Numbered from the stretch's first letter, positions 44,312-56,138 are shown. The stretch is DNA of 64,000 nucleotides from Dichotomocladium elegans (GCA_025716815.1 JAIXMN010000003.1:1674001-1738000), one strand, 5' to 3'. Translations and numbers: made by a program. The notes: generated by a model not told the origin, from the letters alone.

Positions 44312-46324
44312 AGGGGATTTGTTCTTTTCATATTTGTTTGGCTGTTCTTGCATGTCATTTCATATCCAAAATCGAACCGTGGGAAAATAAACGGGGAGGA
44401 TAAAATTTCGTCTTCTCTCCCCCCTTTGACCACGGCAGATCCGTAGAAGTAACTCAAAGATCGAGAGCGAGACCTTGTCTTTATTCTCCTCGCGCAATAT
44501 TCCTGTATATGCTCAGTGCACGTGCGCTCGACAACAATGCGGTCTTTGGCAAACATGACTTCGTTTTTGTTGATGCTGTGGCTCCATACCTGGTAGGGAT
44601 ATATTTATAGGGTAACCAGACGCGACTTCTGGTCAGCCTATACTTGCAATTCCATCGTCCTTTGGTAGCGTATGAGGGAGGAGAAGCTCTCTCGACTGCC
44701 AGCCATTACGCAGCTCGGCTCCGTTCCATTGCCACACACAAGGAACAACACCTCTAGCCTCTGCATATGGAGAAGGAAAGTCATGCGCATACTTTCCCGA
44801 TATCGATACTTTTTTTACTATGATGGTCAAGGTCATGCCGTTGATGAGCGTGGCGGTCCTGAATCTATGGACTATGCTGCTGAATATCTGCGTAATGTAT
44901 CTTGCAAAGATAACCACCGCAGATATCCGGATGAAAGAAGCAGCGATCAAGCCCAGTGACGTAGCATGCACTGACCAAGCAAAGGCCACATTTTTCAAAC
45001 GGATGTTTGAGAGGAACTTGAGTGCATCAGCTGCTAGAAGTCCATGTTCATTCAGCTCATCGATGGGAATTACAGTACGAGAACGGCTTGACAGTATCTT
45101 TAAGGAACCTAATGCGCGGGGTCATTCGCTTATTTCCATTGAAGAACATAAGAGCGTTACTTTAGAATGAGTTGATGAGAATCCATCCATTGTCCTAGAG
45201 CAGCTGATGGAGCATCTGCTTCAAACATTTGTTATTCTCAAAGTATCTAGAACGACATTCCATCGATTTATGAAAAACGAATACAACTTGTCATTGAGAA
45301 TGGCTCGGCTACAGCCTGTAGACTGCGCTTTGCTTGATGAGTCTGGATTCAATATTAATATGAAACGCAGCATGGCATGGTCCAAGAAAGGGACTCCTGC
45401 AGTGGTCACAATCTTGGGAGCAATCTCGACATCAGGAATTATTAATCAAGAAAAGAAAGAAAACAGGTCAATCTGTAGTTACGAGTAGAGGAACTGTAGT
45501 TGGGACATTATTCAGCTTCCTTAGGGCTACGATGGAATGAGATGATAATAGATAATGCACCTATCCAAAAGGCTGAGGATATCGATGTGCTCATCCTCCA
45601 CCCTACTCGCCTGAACTCCAGTTTCTATCAGTTGCCAAGCGCAAAGTAAAAGGCAATAGATTACTCTTGTTCCATTCTGCGATTTCTAATATTCCGGATC
45701 CTATGTAGATAATCATATCAGCCTAACTCAAGTGCCTCAAGAGGAGAGCATACGGGCTTTGGATGGGACCCTGGTTTGGCTGCATCCGCGCAAGTCTCCC
45801 ACTATGGCTTCGTCGAGATGCTTTTGTCTTCGTCTGCTTCCCCTGATGCTTCTGCCGCTGGTGTTGTCGTCGTCCTTCCTCGTTCCTTCCTCCAAACGTT
45901 CCGCCGTCGCATCCGCGGTCGATGCTCAACAGCTCCGGGTCGGTCCTTCCTTCCTTCCCTCTTCTGCCATTGTTACCACAATGACACATCTAGCCACCTT
46001 CGGGTTAAGTTGAAGAGTAAGAAGGGGGTTGATATTTTCTGTTGATTAACGGGTATACTTCATATGCGTCATATTTTTTCCTCCCTTACGAAAATAAGCA
46101 CACTCACGCTCAGGGCAAAATGGGGAATGGGGATTCTCCAGTGGCTAAAACCCCGCCTAAAAGTTGACAGCTGTCTTCCCATTTTCCTGCATGCGCGCAG
46201 ATGAAAGTTTGGTAGCCTGTTACTTGCGAAGCTGTTGGTGTTGAGAAACTCGTGGGTGATTTCATAGTGCAGAGCGCATCCTATGTGATAGACCTACATA
46301 ATTCGTCGTAGTCCGTCACTTCCT
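44312..46324. other. Gene-poor region with transposase relic
   Basis: Contains the mariner/IS630-like relic at 44985-45720. Between 44820 and 44890 the bases resemble 33745-33800 (a run like CGTTGATG then TCTATGGACTATG), suggesting a short dispersed repeat. 45790-45960 is CT/TCC-rich low-complexity sequence whose ORFs I do not trust. Confidence 0.45.
44985..45720 (+). pseudogene. mariner/IS630-like (DDE_3) transposase, broken
   Basis: HTH part: RNLSASAARSPCSF (frame drifts), TVRERLDSIFKEPNARGHSL, ISIEEHKSVTLE, then past a TGA VDENPSIVLEQLMEHLLQ and VSRTTFHRFMKNEYNLSLRM. Catalytic part: VDCALLDESGFNINMKRSMA followed by WSKKGTPAVV (first Asp in LLDESGF). After further decay come IDNAPIQKAEDID (second Asp in DNAPI) and PYSPELQFLSVAKRKVKGN, where active relatives have SPELNPIEEVWSxxK. 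Motif order and spacing identify the family; several stops make it inactive. Confidence 0.7.
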
Positions 46325-46710
46325 CGAGCGCCAAACTTAGGCTTCACAGGTATCGTCCCAAGCCGACCGCCTCCGCATGGTTTCCACAGGATTTTTCCTA
46401 GCCATTCAGCCAGTTGAAGATGACTTTGCAGAGCCGATACAGGAGTATCTATTAGTAAAAGCGCCTGTTGGCTGACTCAGTCACCCAGTCAGATTACGTT
46501 CAGTGTGGCACGAGCAGCGACTCCAGACGGCCAGAGCTGTAGTCTCACAAGAAGTGCTGGTTTGTGATAGAAATGCCACAGAACCGTGCGCGCGGCATAA
46601 ATGCGACTGATCTTTGGTCATCTTTCGATCAATTGACAACTCAAGTTTTACTATATATATGGGCTACCGGTCTCATATTACGTGTCCCTTCCTTTTCCTT
46701 TGTACCGATC

Positions 46711-48859
46711 ATGGCCGACGCCAAGACCAGGGTCATCAAGACCTCTTTAAGGTCTATTGGGTGGAAGCAGCAGTATCTGGAGAACCTAGGGAACCTAGTC
46801 CGAACTACCCACTTTCTCACCACGCACACATTCCAGCTCTCGCGCTGGATCCTCCTCCACGAACTGGAACGCGACCATGACTTCAACCCCTGCGAGCTCA
46901 TCGGTCAAGCATTCTTCTATGAAGTTTTCTTCAGTCTGGCCGGTAGGAAGTTCATGCGCGAGTAGGTCAAGCCGTCGACCAAGACTATTAGGACCCTCAT
47001 AAAGACACACCTCGAAGGCTACTCGAAGGCTGCCAACATTGAGCCTGGACAACATCCCAACATGTCCCAGGTCGCAGCCTATGTCAGCACCGAGATCATG
47101 ACTGCCTACAAGGTTAATGTCCAGCAGCGGTTTGGCGAATGTTTACGGGCGCGTTGTCAACAGTCTGTTGGACGTGCGTCAGCGGAAGGAAGCTATACAC
47201 AAAGAAATGGTTAGCAGCGATGAACACGAGTTCCGCCAGGTCTGTGAGGAGAGAATCTGGAAGCCAGCCCGTCGAATCAAGGAGGCACTGCGACGCAGAA
47301 ACCCGGATCACAGCAATCTCACACCGGAAGCCCATCTCATCCTCGCTGAACTGTCACCGATCCTTCAAGCGTACGACGACACTTATAAGTTCGCCAAAGA
47401 TGACATCTACTATGATGTGAAGGAATCTCCGGAAAAACATCTCAATGCTTTTTATCAGCTCTGCAAGTTCCTAGAGACGAGGGAGGCAAAGTCAGTCCAG
47501 TATTTTCCTCTCCGGACTTCTTGGATTCCATGTCACATCCACATCGACACGCGAATCCTCTGCCAGCATATATCAAGGCAGGCATCCACTAAAGACCCAC
47601 CGATTGAGAAGACATGGGGGAAGGTACTTGACCTCAAGTCCAAGGCATTCAAGGATAGGCATGACAGGAGGTTCTTTGGAGCAATACAAACAGACGGAGT
47701 ATCTGTATCAATCATACTCAAGACCCCTGAGGCAAAGAAGAACCTTAGTCGCAAGCGAACCCGGACTGATACCAGTGATATCATAACCGATGACAGTGCT
47801 CCGGAGCCCGAACGCTTACGCATTGCCGACAGCATGAGGAACAAGGGCGCTCGGAGGGATCAGAGCAAGAACGATCACTCCGCAGACTGTTCCTACATTC
47901 ATGACATCCCATACGACGAGCTGCAAGAGACCGAGGGCAAGTGTCTTCTCAATGATCCAGGACGTCGCGATCTCCATTATGGGATGCATGAGTTGAGCAC
48001 GCCCGAGCTCCCTAAAATACACCGGTATACACGGAACCAGCGCGCCCGAGAAACACGGATGCTGCGATTTCGTCAGATACGCGACACTGCCAAGGATCGC
48101 TATGATAACAAAAATAGCATCCGCGAGGCCGAGGCTAGCCTTGCACAGATATGCCACAGCACCGTCAATGCCGCCAGGTACAAGCTCTACGTCGAGTACC
48201 GCGCAAGGGAGTGGTCACTGCTCAGCAGCTTTTACAGCAGAACCACCACAACCCATACGACATCGACCCATACCGTACACAACAGGTACGGGCCGGCAAA
48301 GGGCGACTGGGGAAAGCGTCGAGCCCGAAAGATGCATCCGTATGTAGACCATGAGGCCCACAATCATCCGCTCCATCGGAAATTACGCCTCTCTGCCTAC
48401 ATAAACCAGAAGCAGGCCGATGCTCGATTGGTGCGCAGTCTACGACGAAGATTCGGAAAGGACACCGTGCTTGTCATGGGAAACTGGTCTGCACCCATGG
48501 CCCGCTTCCACGAGCCCATCCGCGGCAAGGGCTGGAGGGATATATTCAAGAGGCATGAGTTCAAAGTTTATTTGATAGACGAATACCGCACCTCCGTGAC
48601 CTGTCCCGAGTGCTCGAACCGCCTGGAGACCTTCAAGCGTATTCCCAATCCACGACCATAGCAGCGAATAAAGCGTCCTGAGATCAAATCCCACGGGCTT
48701 CTAAGGTTTACAAACCTAAATTGTTTGAAGTTCATGGAATTCTCTCGCTCGCGGCTTCGGAACCGAGACACAGCAGCGGTACTCAACTTTCGGCACATCC
48801 TCTTGAGCCTCCGGACCAACGGGGAGATTCCAGAGCGATTCAGACATGCCAAGGCCACT

Positions 48860-48891
<32 letters not shown>

Positions 48892-48928
48892 CAAGAAGAA
48901 CTTTCCGGCCCTGTTATCGCAGGGTTAA
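46711..48928 (+). pseudogene. Fanzor RNA-guided nuclease, copy 2, broken
   Basis: Same protein as copy 1 with different damage: AAG to TAG at 46963-46965, a 1-bp gain near 47150 (ACGGGCGCG against ACGGCGCG), and TGG to TAG at 48659-48661. It keeps the correct frame at the two places where copy 1 is shifted (KTHLEGYSKAANIEPGQHPN, and GWRDIFKRHEFKVYLIDEYR). RuvC-I is LLNDPGRRDL (Asp 47954-47956; the preceding Ile is Asn), the displaced Glu is at 48581-48583, and RuvC-III is RNRDTAAVLNF (Asp 48767-48769). The second half of the zinc ribbon has decayed: cysteines of KCPEIKCHGLLRC in copy 1 are Arg, Ser and Phe here. The tail has about ten alanines from a CAG/GCA repeat (48856-48890) and ends LLSQG. 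Confidence 0.88.
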
Positions 48929-48939
48929 GATGCTATAAG

Positions 48940-49000
48940 CAAGAAGCTCAGGCCACTCTCCTTTCGACGAATGGAGGGAAGGCACCCTAAAGGTGAGACA
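48940..49000 (+). ncRNA. Candidate Fanzor guide-RNA scaffold hairpins, copy 2
   Basis: Equivalent of 3640-3690. Hairpin 1 at 48958-48976 has stem CTCCTTTC/GAATGGAG with one mismatch (T-T) relative to the perfect stem of copy 1. Hairpin 2 (CACC CTAAA GGTG) at 48983-48995 is unchanged. RNA identity is inferred from position. Confidence 0.4.
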
Positions 49001-49280
49001 ACTTCGTAATTGGTTTGCCATTCTGCTAACATTCTCACGCATAAATTACCTCTATCAAAACGCAAATACTACACACTGCTGGCGTAATATTCATCACCGC
49101 GTGGCGCAAACTTGATTGCAAATAATAGTAATACAAATTCGCAACACGGAATTATTATTGGACTTGTGTCTATCAAAGAGGGTCATCTCGGGTGGCTTCA
49201 TCGTCACGAGCTCCGACTGTGAACGGACCCAGTTGGGGGGTGGGAACTCCCAATTTTTTTCTCTGGCTTTTCTCGATTGT

Positions 49281-50522
49281 ATGAAGCAAATGGAAGCACC
49301 AAAACCATCGTCTGGACTTTATACCTGTCTGGCCTGCCAGGTTGCCTTCGAATCGGGCGAGGGTCAGCGGATACATTACCGAAGCGACTGGCATCGGTAC
49401 AATCTCAAGCGCAAAGTGGCAGATCTCCCTCCCGTGACGAGCGATCAGTTTCAAAAGAAAGCGCATGGTAAGAGCGAATGTGTATGTTGTTCTATCGCTC
49501 AGGCTAATGAAAAAGAGGAAAACAACAGCGGTGTCAAAATCAACTAAAGAACCAGAAAAGGAACCCGAGGCGTTCAAAGGCCACTGTGGCGCATGCAAGT
49601 GAGTGTTCGAGAGAGTATAAAAGCTGCAGATCCTAATGCTCTTTGTCCAATCAACAGGAAAACTTTTGCATCGCAGAATTCGTACGATAGTCATATGCGC
49701 TCAAAGAAGCACAAAGAGAACGCTGCCAAGGCAGCTCAGCGTCCCGCGAAGAGCAACAACAACGCTGAATCTGCCGATAAGGGGTCGTCTCTTACAAACC
49801 CTGACGATGCAGCTGAAAAGGAAGCCCAAACGTCGACAACTGCCAATGCTGCACCTGAGGCTAAACCTCTGTCGATGACATTCACAGAGGATATGACTGA
49901 GGAAGAAATTAACGCCAAGATTGACGAGAAGATCAGTCAGTCGCGCCGTTTGGAAGAGACCGAATGCCTGTTCTGCAACCACAATGCAGACACATTTGAC
50001 GAAGTGATGCAGCATATGACCATCAAGCATAGCTTTTTCATCCCAGATATTGAGTATCTGGTTGACCTCAAGGGCCTGATCAAGTACCTTGGTGAAAAGA
50101 TTAGCATTGGTAATGTGTGTCTCTACTGCAACGGCAAGGGCCGAGAAATGCGGTCGTTGGATGCCGTACGAAAGCACATGGTGGGTGATTAAAAGAGAGG
50201 GAGGACTTTATGGGCCACATATCTAATTCTCATTCATGCGGTGTTTTTAGATTGACAAGGGCCATTGCATGATTGCCTACGAAAACGACGATGACGCGAT
50301 GGAACTGGTTGATTTTTACGATTTTTCTTCATCCTATGCTCAACTAGAGGGTGATGAGGACGTGGACATTGATGCCGAGCTGGCTGCTGACATGGTTGGT
50401 CGGATACGCCTGGCAGATGACGATTTGTCGCTAGTGTTACCGAGCGGTGCGGTAATTGGCCATCGTAGTATGAAGCGATACTACGACCAGAGCTTCAAGC
50501 CCGAGGAGGTATGTTTCTGCGG

Positions 50523-50570
<48 letters not shown>

Positions 50571-50865
50571 CATGCACGCCAGACTAAAGCAGAGTAATTT
50601 ACTAACCTACTGATGCGGTTTTCCCCTTCTTCACTAGACCCGAGACTCTGTGCTGATCAACAAGTTGATTGGCCACTATACCGAGATGCCCGAATACCAA
50701 ACTGCCAAGAACAGCAATCGGAGGTTGGCGATTACGGACGGCAATGTTGGTCGGGTCCGCCAGACTGAGGCTTTTAAGGACTCCCGGGTCCATCATGAAT
50801 ACCAAACCCGTGTCGGCATTCAGTCCAACAAGCTCCAAAAGTACTTCAGAATTCAGATCATCTAA
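49281..50865 (+). CDS. REI1: Cytoplasmic 60S biogenesis factor Rei1
   Basis: Zinc-finger protein that acts late in cytoplasmic 60S maturation, with Jjj1, to release and recycle Arx1, and probes the exit tunnel. N-terminal finger: TCLACQVAFESGEGQRIHYR then SDWHRYNLKRK. A second finger is split by an intron: GHCGACK and KTFASQNSYDSHMRSKKH. After an acidic low-complexity linker come ECLFCNHNADTFDEVMQHMT then IKHSFFIPD and VCLYCNGKGREMRSLDAVRK. C-terminal exons have KGHCMIAYENDDDAMELVDF and LPSGAVIGHRSMKRYYDQSF; the last exon ends YFRIQII. A (GT)n run (50524-50568) lies inside the last intron. Start uncertain between ATG 49281 and 49290. Confidence 0.93.
50524..50568. repeat. (GT)n microsatellite in the last REI1 intron
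   Basis: About 20 GT dinucleotides in tandem, within the intron that begins GTATGTTTC after KPEE. Simple repeat. Confidence 0.95.
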
Positions 50866-51543
50866 ACAATATCTTTCGATTTTTATTGCTTGCCTGCGTT
50901 CCTTGTCCTCCATAACCTACCGTCTACGCATTTCATTTAGCTTTATATACTTCGACATGACACCATCATCCACATAACTCAAAATAAAACTACTTTATTT
51001 TCAAAGATATGATATATGGCACGGTCCTATCTCCACCCGACCTTAGTGATCATGTCAAGTGTTTATTAGGAGTGGATCTGGAAATGCTAACAATGCGTGC
51101 GCACTTGCGGATGACATCCATGGCAAGTGACTGCAGGCTTCCGGAAGAATATGTGATAGGCAGATACCGTTGACTCTCCTTCCGACGGATCAACCTCACA
51201 ACCGGCGGAGTCTTACAGCCCCGCCAATGTGACATCTGCGGGTCTCGGGTGCAATCCCAAGCAATATCACATTGCCGTTTGCTACTGTGCATATCATGAA
51301 GCCGATCTGACGTACGACAATGTTTAGATAGGGATAAAATATTTATGCATGCGTTGCTTGACACTAGTGCCTGTACAAAAAGGGCATGTGTGTTTGGGAA
51401 AGGAGGGGGAGTTGAGGGAATAGTACTAAAGATATATATATGCCAGCAAAAAAAGGTCATCGTTGTCATTGTCATCAAGGGAGGAGAGCGTTTTTCACAC
51501 GAAAAGAAGGGTATCAACTTGATCCGTACTACACTGCTATTAC
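50866..51543. other. Gap between REI1 and Rab5, with an unrecognised minus-strand ORF
   Basis: A minus-strand ORF at 51050-51556 (about 168 codons) includes MHSSKRQCDIAWDCTRDPQM and LQSLAMDVIRKCARIVSISR. The composition of its last 85 codons is plausible for protein, but I know no family, and the first half (FFCWHIYIFSTIPSTPPP) looks non-coding. It may be a decayed exon. Confidence 0.3.
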
Positions 51544-52552
51544 TTAGCAGGCACATGAACCCGTACCACGTGCATTGTTGTTGGCTTGCATCAGGTCAAT
51601 GTGGCCCTGAGCACCACCTGCTCGCACACTGCCCATGCCGCCCGGTCTGTTGGCCGAGATGAGATGTTCAGTGGGAATCTTCTTAGCTGCAGAAAACATT
51701 CAATCTTAAGCGAACACACAAGATCAGTCGTGCCATAGATTACTAACCAATCTCGGTAAACATCGTATCAACATTCTTGCTCGTCTTTGCGCTTGTCTCC
51801 ATGAACAGCAATCCGGCTTCTTCTGCATATGCCCGCGCATCTTCCTCAGGAACCTGTCGTTCATCATCCTCACCATCTTCTACTCCGTCCTCTACCAGAT
51901 CCAGCTTGTTGCCTGCTAGAGCAATCACGATACCCGAGTTTGCCTGGCGCTGCAGTTCTTTTGCCCAGGACTTTGCCTTGTCCAAGGTCGACTATTTTGT
52001 TTTTTTTTTTTTGTTTGTTTGTAAATAAAAAAAAAAAGATATTATGTTGCCGCAACTTTCTTACTGCTTTGGTTATATCGTAGACAATGATGGCAGCCTG
52101 GGCATTCCGATAATACATGGGCGCGAGCGAGTGAAAGCGTTCCTGGCCTGCAGTATCCCAGATTTCGAATTTGATCGAGCGGTCGTCCAAGTGACACCGC
52201 TGCGTCAAAAAGGCAGCTGCGTTAAAAAAAAAATAGGTGTTAGGAACAACCAGCACTCAAGTACAAGTTCATTCCACCTCCACCGCCATTACCGCCAATT
52301 GTTGGTTCGCGGTTAGCTTCATAGTCGCGATTTACAAAGCGATGAACAAGACTGGATTTACCAACACCCGATTCACCTAATAAAAAGGAGGGAATGTCCC
52401 TGTTAAGATGAACTGTAGGAGATAGAAAAACTTGGCAAGTAACCCGACAGCCTAATCATAGAATTAGATGGAAGCACCTTACCGAGGAGCACAAGTTTCA
52501 CGTTTGTGGCCTTGTTGGGGATACCCGACTGAGCAGACGATTCGCCTTCCAT
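51544..52552 (-). CDS. Rab5-type small GTPase (Vps21/Ypt5)
   Basis: Early-endosome GTPase. Exons: [20 protein letters not shown] then [24 protein letters not shown] then ANREPTIG (P-loop, switch I); [20 protein letters not shown] and [18 protein letters not shown] (switch II); [26 protein letters not shown], an acidic insert ([20 protein letters not shown]), [36 protein letters not shown] ending SCAC. The TIG-AAFLTQ sequence is the Rab5 hallmark and the final CAC is a double-geranylgeranyl motif. The acidic insert before the SAK motif resembles that of fungal Vps21. The join at TIG uses GGTAATGG as donor. Confidence 0.93.
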
Positions 52553-53958
52553 GGAGATCTTCGCGATGAGAATAAATGGAGAAGAAGAAGAAGAAAAAAA
52601 AAAAAAGAGGGAAAGAGAAAGGGAAGGAAGGGCGACCTGAGAGCAATGAATGAAGCACCCTGTGTGAAACTCCGTATGCCTCACAGGACAAAAATAAAAC
52701 GAGAAAGAGAAGGCCAGCGCGCACATGCCAAGGCAAACGAAATGACTCGGGTGCTTCTCTCTCCTGTGGAGTTTCTTTCTCCTCCTTCCCTTACAAAGTG
52801 CCACACATACGCAAATGCTTGGCTCGCCTTTCTCTCTCTCTATATATATATATATTGAGTACAGCTATCACTTTTTCGTACAGTTGGTGAAGTAAGTCTG
52901 TTCCTCCAGGGTTCCCTGCCCGATAATGTTATCTTTGGAGGCAAAAGCCGCAAAGTTTGACCGACTTACTACCAGTCATGTTTCTGTGCGTAAAAATCAT
53001 ACTAGACCTCGAGGACAGTGCTCTTTTCTGGGAGAGATGCACTCAGCTTGTACATGAACCAAGGCGCTCTGCCCGACGCCGGTACTTCATTCCGACACAC
53101 AAATTATCCGATGTTTTTAATCTATCAGCTTCATCATGTAGGAAGCAGGTTTCTGTGATATGTCTGAAAAAGAGAGGCTGGAGAACAAAAAAGGGAATGA
53201 ATCAAGCAGCGCCGTCTTGCAAACCGGAAGGCACTGAAGAGCGGCATCTTTTTTAAGCCAACCAGAGGTGACCTATTAATAGCTAGGCCAAAGAAACAGG
53301 GATAGCCATCTCATTTGTAAAGCTGGCTAAAAAGCTGCGGGCTCGGCTGAAAGATACTCGAATTTGGAAGAATAGTTTTTCTTCTCGAAGATCTTGAGCT
53401 TGGTTATATTCAGAGAGAGAGAGAGAGAGAGAGAGACTGATCGGGTGTTACCTAACTGCGTAGTACATAGCCAAGGTCATGGACTGTACAGTGAAACAAC
53501 CAAAAGACGGGAAATAGTCTGTTTTAATGCATTAACCATTTGATAAATGCCTTTTTTTATTCTCAAACTTAATAATGGTGCCGTGGGTTCCACTCTCGGT
53601 CAAACGGGCGGAATCAGCGCAAAAAGGAAAACAGTATATCGTTTCTACTATGACCATGGACTATGCCACTTCTACAAAGCATTGTTCCCTTTCAATGCTG
53701 CATGGCTATTACAGAGAGAAAGACACTATGACTATTATGGTGATATCAACCTAGATAAAGAAACTCCTACTCATTTCGTTGGAAGCTGTTTTCCAAACTC
53801 ACTTGAATACTTCTTGTTCCAAGTAAACGGCTATTTCCAATCAGACGTACTGCATTGGGCAACTGCCGAAAAAAAACTTTGGGTTGTCGGCCTTTAAACC
53901 GAAGACACATTTTAAGAGACTTGGTTGCGCGAACCAGTCGCCCTTCATACTCGTCAAC
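52553..53958. other. Long intergenic region
   Basis: Contains a GAA/A-rich tract (52575-52620), a TATATATA run (about 52840-52856), and a (GA)n repeat at 53414-53437. ORFs at 52957-53256 and 53547-53897 (MPFFILKLNNGAVGSTLGQT) have no recognisable family. Most of it is probably the promoter and 5' leader of the APSES gene, plus decayed sequence. Confidence 0.4.
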
Positions 53959-56138
53959 ATGTCTCAAACTAATAACAGCAACAATAACAACAGCAACTCA
54001 CGAATATTCAAAGCCACGTACTCAGGTGTTCCTGTGTACGAAATGCTCTGCAAAGGCGTCGCTGTGATGCGGCGGCAAGCTGATTCCTATCTTAATGCTA
54101 CTCAGATCCTGAAAGTGGCCGATTTCGACAAACCCCAGCGCACCCGAATTCTAGAGCGAGAAGTTCAGATTGGGAAACATGAAAAAGTGCAAGGCGGTTA
54201 TGGAAAATACCAAGGCATGTAACTTCTTTTTCTTGTGTGTGAAAGAAAAGTTATACGTATGCACGATTTTTATTCCATCACTCGCTCTCTCATGCACAAT
54301 TATCTTCCGGTGTATGAATTGCCCGTATGCTGCCCCATCCTCTCTCTTTAGGTACTTGGGTTCCTTTTGAGCGAGGTGTAGCGCTTGCACAGCAGTACAA
54401 TGTGGAAAACGTGTTGCAGCCCATATTTGAATTCGTAAAGGGCGACGAGAGCCCACCCGTGGCTCCCAAACATGTGACGGCAGCATCATATCGTCCACGA
54501 AAGCCTCGCGAACCACGTCGTAAACGAATACGCCATCCACATCAACATCACCATCACCTCGACGACGAACTCTCTGATGATGATGACTCCTCACAATATA
54601 GCGAAATGCATGATCATACGGGCGGAGACTCGATGGTTCCACATGCAGTAGCCGCCGTGGCTGCGGCCGCGGCCGCAGCCGCGGCTCAAGCAGCAGGAGG
54701 GGGACGGACGCCATCTCCCTTGGTTGATGCAAGTGGTGAACACTACCTATTGCCTCCCCCGCGGAAGCCCTACTCAAAACGAAAGGCAGCCCATACGCAG
54801 GCATACGTTAGTGAAGATGACGAGTTGGACGACGACGAGAACAGCACCTACGCGCAAAAGCTACTTCATCATTTCGTTTCAGGAAGCAGCTCACCACCAC
54901 CTATCTTGCTCAATCCACCACGTGATCTTGATGTGAATGTGATTATTGACGATGAGGGCCATACGAGCCTGCATTGGGCGGCTGCAATGGGTCAGTTGCA
55001 AACCGTCAAAGTTTTGATCCATCTACGAGCGGATGTATACCGAGTGAACTACAAAGGGCAAACCGCACTCATGCGGAGCGTTCTCTTCACGAATAACTTT
55101 GACCGCAAGTCATTTCATCACCTTCTTGAGATGTTGCAAAAAACCATATTCAACATTGACAAGAAGGACCAAACTGTGTTCCATCACGTGGCATCAACAG
55201 CGAGCTGGAAGGGCAAAGTGCATGCTTCCCGCTATTACATGGAGTGTCTTATCGACAAACTCTCTCAGAACCGCTCGGAACTCATCTCAATTTTGAATGT
55301 CCAGGACGTTTTTGGCGATACAGCACTCACCATTGCCGCAAGGATTGGCAATAAGAAATTAGTTCGACTATTGACCGATGCTGGCGCGAGCACCGAGATT
55401 GCCAACGAGGACGGCATGACTGCACAGGACTACCTAAGCGAGGTGGAAAGGCGGTTGATTTTACAGGATAGCATGGCAACAGCAGCAGCATCGACAGCAA
55501 CAGCAGCAACAGCAGGGCATTCTCCGGCAGCGGTGAGCGCTAACGAACAGGCAGCGCGGGCTCGACTCCGACAAAAGTTTGAGGGCATGTTCAAGCGTAT
55601 GATGGCCAACAATCGATCCGTGCCTGCAATATCGCAGCTTTTTGACGGCTTTGCGAGCAGTTATGAGAGGGACCTGACTCAGAAAGAGCAAGCGCTCAAA
55701 GAAAAGAAGGTTGATTTGGAACTGACGCGCAAACGCTTGGTGGAAACCCGGAGGATTCTGGATCAAATTCGATTTGACCCAGGGCTCCTTCAAGAAGCAG
55801 AAGAGGCAGCCGCATTGCTGGAAACGCGGCTGCGGAAGCTGACGCAGTACAGTCAAAAAGAGAAATTGACTCGACTCATCGCAGCAGCAGAAAATCAAGT
55901 ACAGCCAACAGAGGAGCCGTCGGAAGACGAGATCAATGCTCTCGAGATCCAGCTGGCCAACTTGCAAAAGAGTCGGAAGTCCAAAGTTGAGGAGCTCGTT
56001 AGCCTTAAAGCGCAGACACCTGGCAAACGTTATCAAGATTATAAGCGACTGATCAGCATGTGTTGTAATGTATCTTATGAAAACGTTGACGTCATGCTCT
56101 CGCCCCTCTTGGCTTCTTTTAATGAAGGTGGAACATAA
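53959..56138 (+). CDS. APSES-ankyrin transcription factor, Mbp1/Res-like (MBF subunit)
   Basis: DNA-binding subunit of an MBF/SBF-type G1/S regulator. Exon 1 starts [14 protein letters not shown] and encodes the KilA-N/APSES domain: [40 protein letters not shown], then [20 protein letters not shown]; exon 2 continues [19 protein letters not shown]. The intron (54215-54351) has a GC donor, since the GT four bases later breaks the conserved GTWVPFE. Then basic and acidic linkers with His and Ala runs, ankyrin repeats ([77 protein letters not shown]) and C-terminal coiled coils ([20 protein letters not shown]). About 680 residues in total. Confidence 0.92.

Larger units (their letters stand above)
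46325..49130 (+). mobile_element. Fanzor-bearing transposon, copy 2
   Basis: Second copy of the element at 975-3822, near-identical over more than 2.7 kb. It ends at the same AAATAATAGTA (49120-49130), followed by unrelated flank (ATACAAATTC). The left arm resembles copy 1 with indels from about 46325, and clearly from 46358. It lacks about 65 bp of the left arm of copy 1. The right end lies about 150 bp upstream of the REI1 start. No inverted repeats or separate transposase seen. Confidence 0.85.

Noticed and set aside
45732..46045. Overlapping ORFs with SSSFLVPSSKRSAV-type sequence
   Set aside because: CT-rich low-complexity tract open in several frames; no domain.
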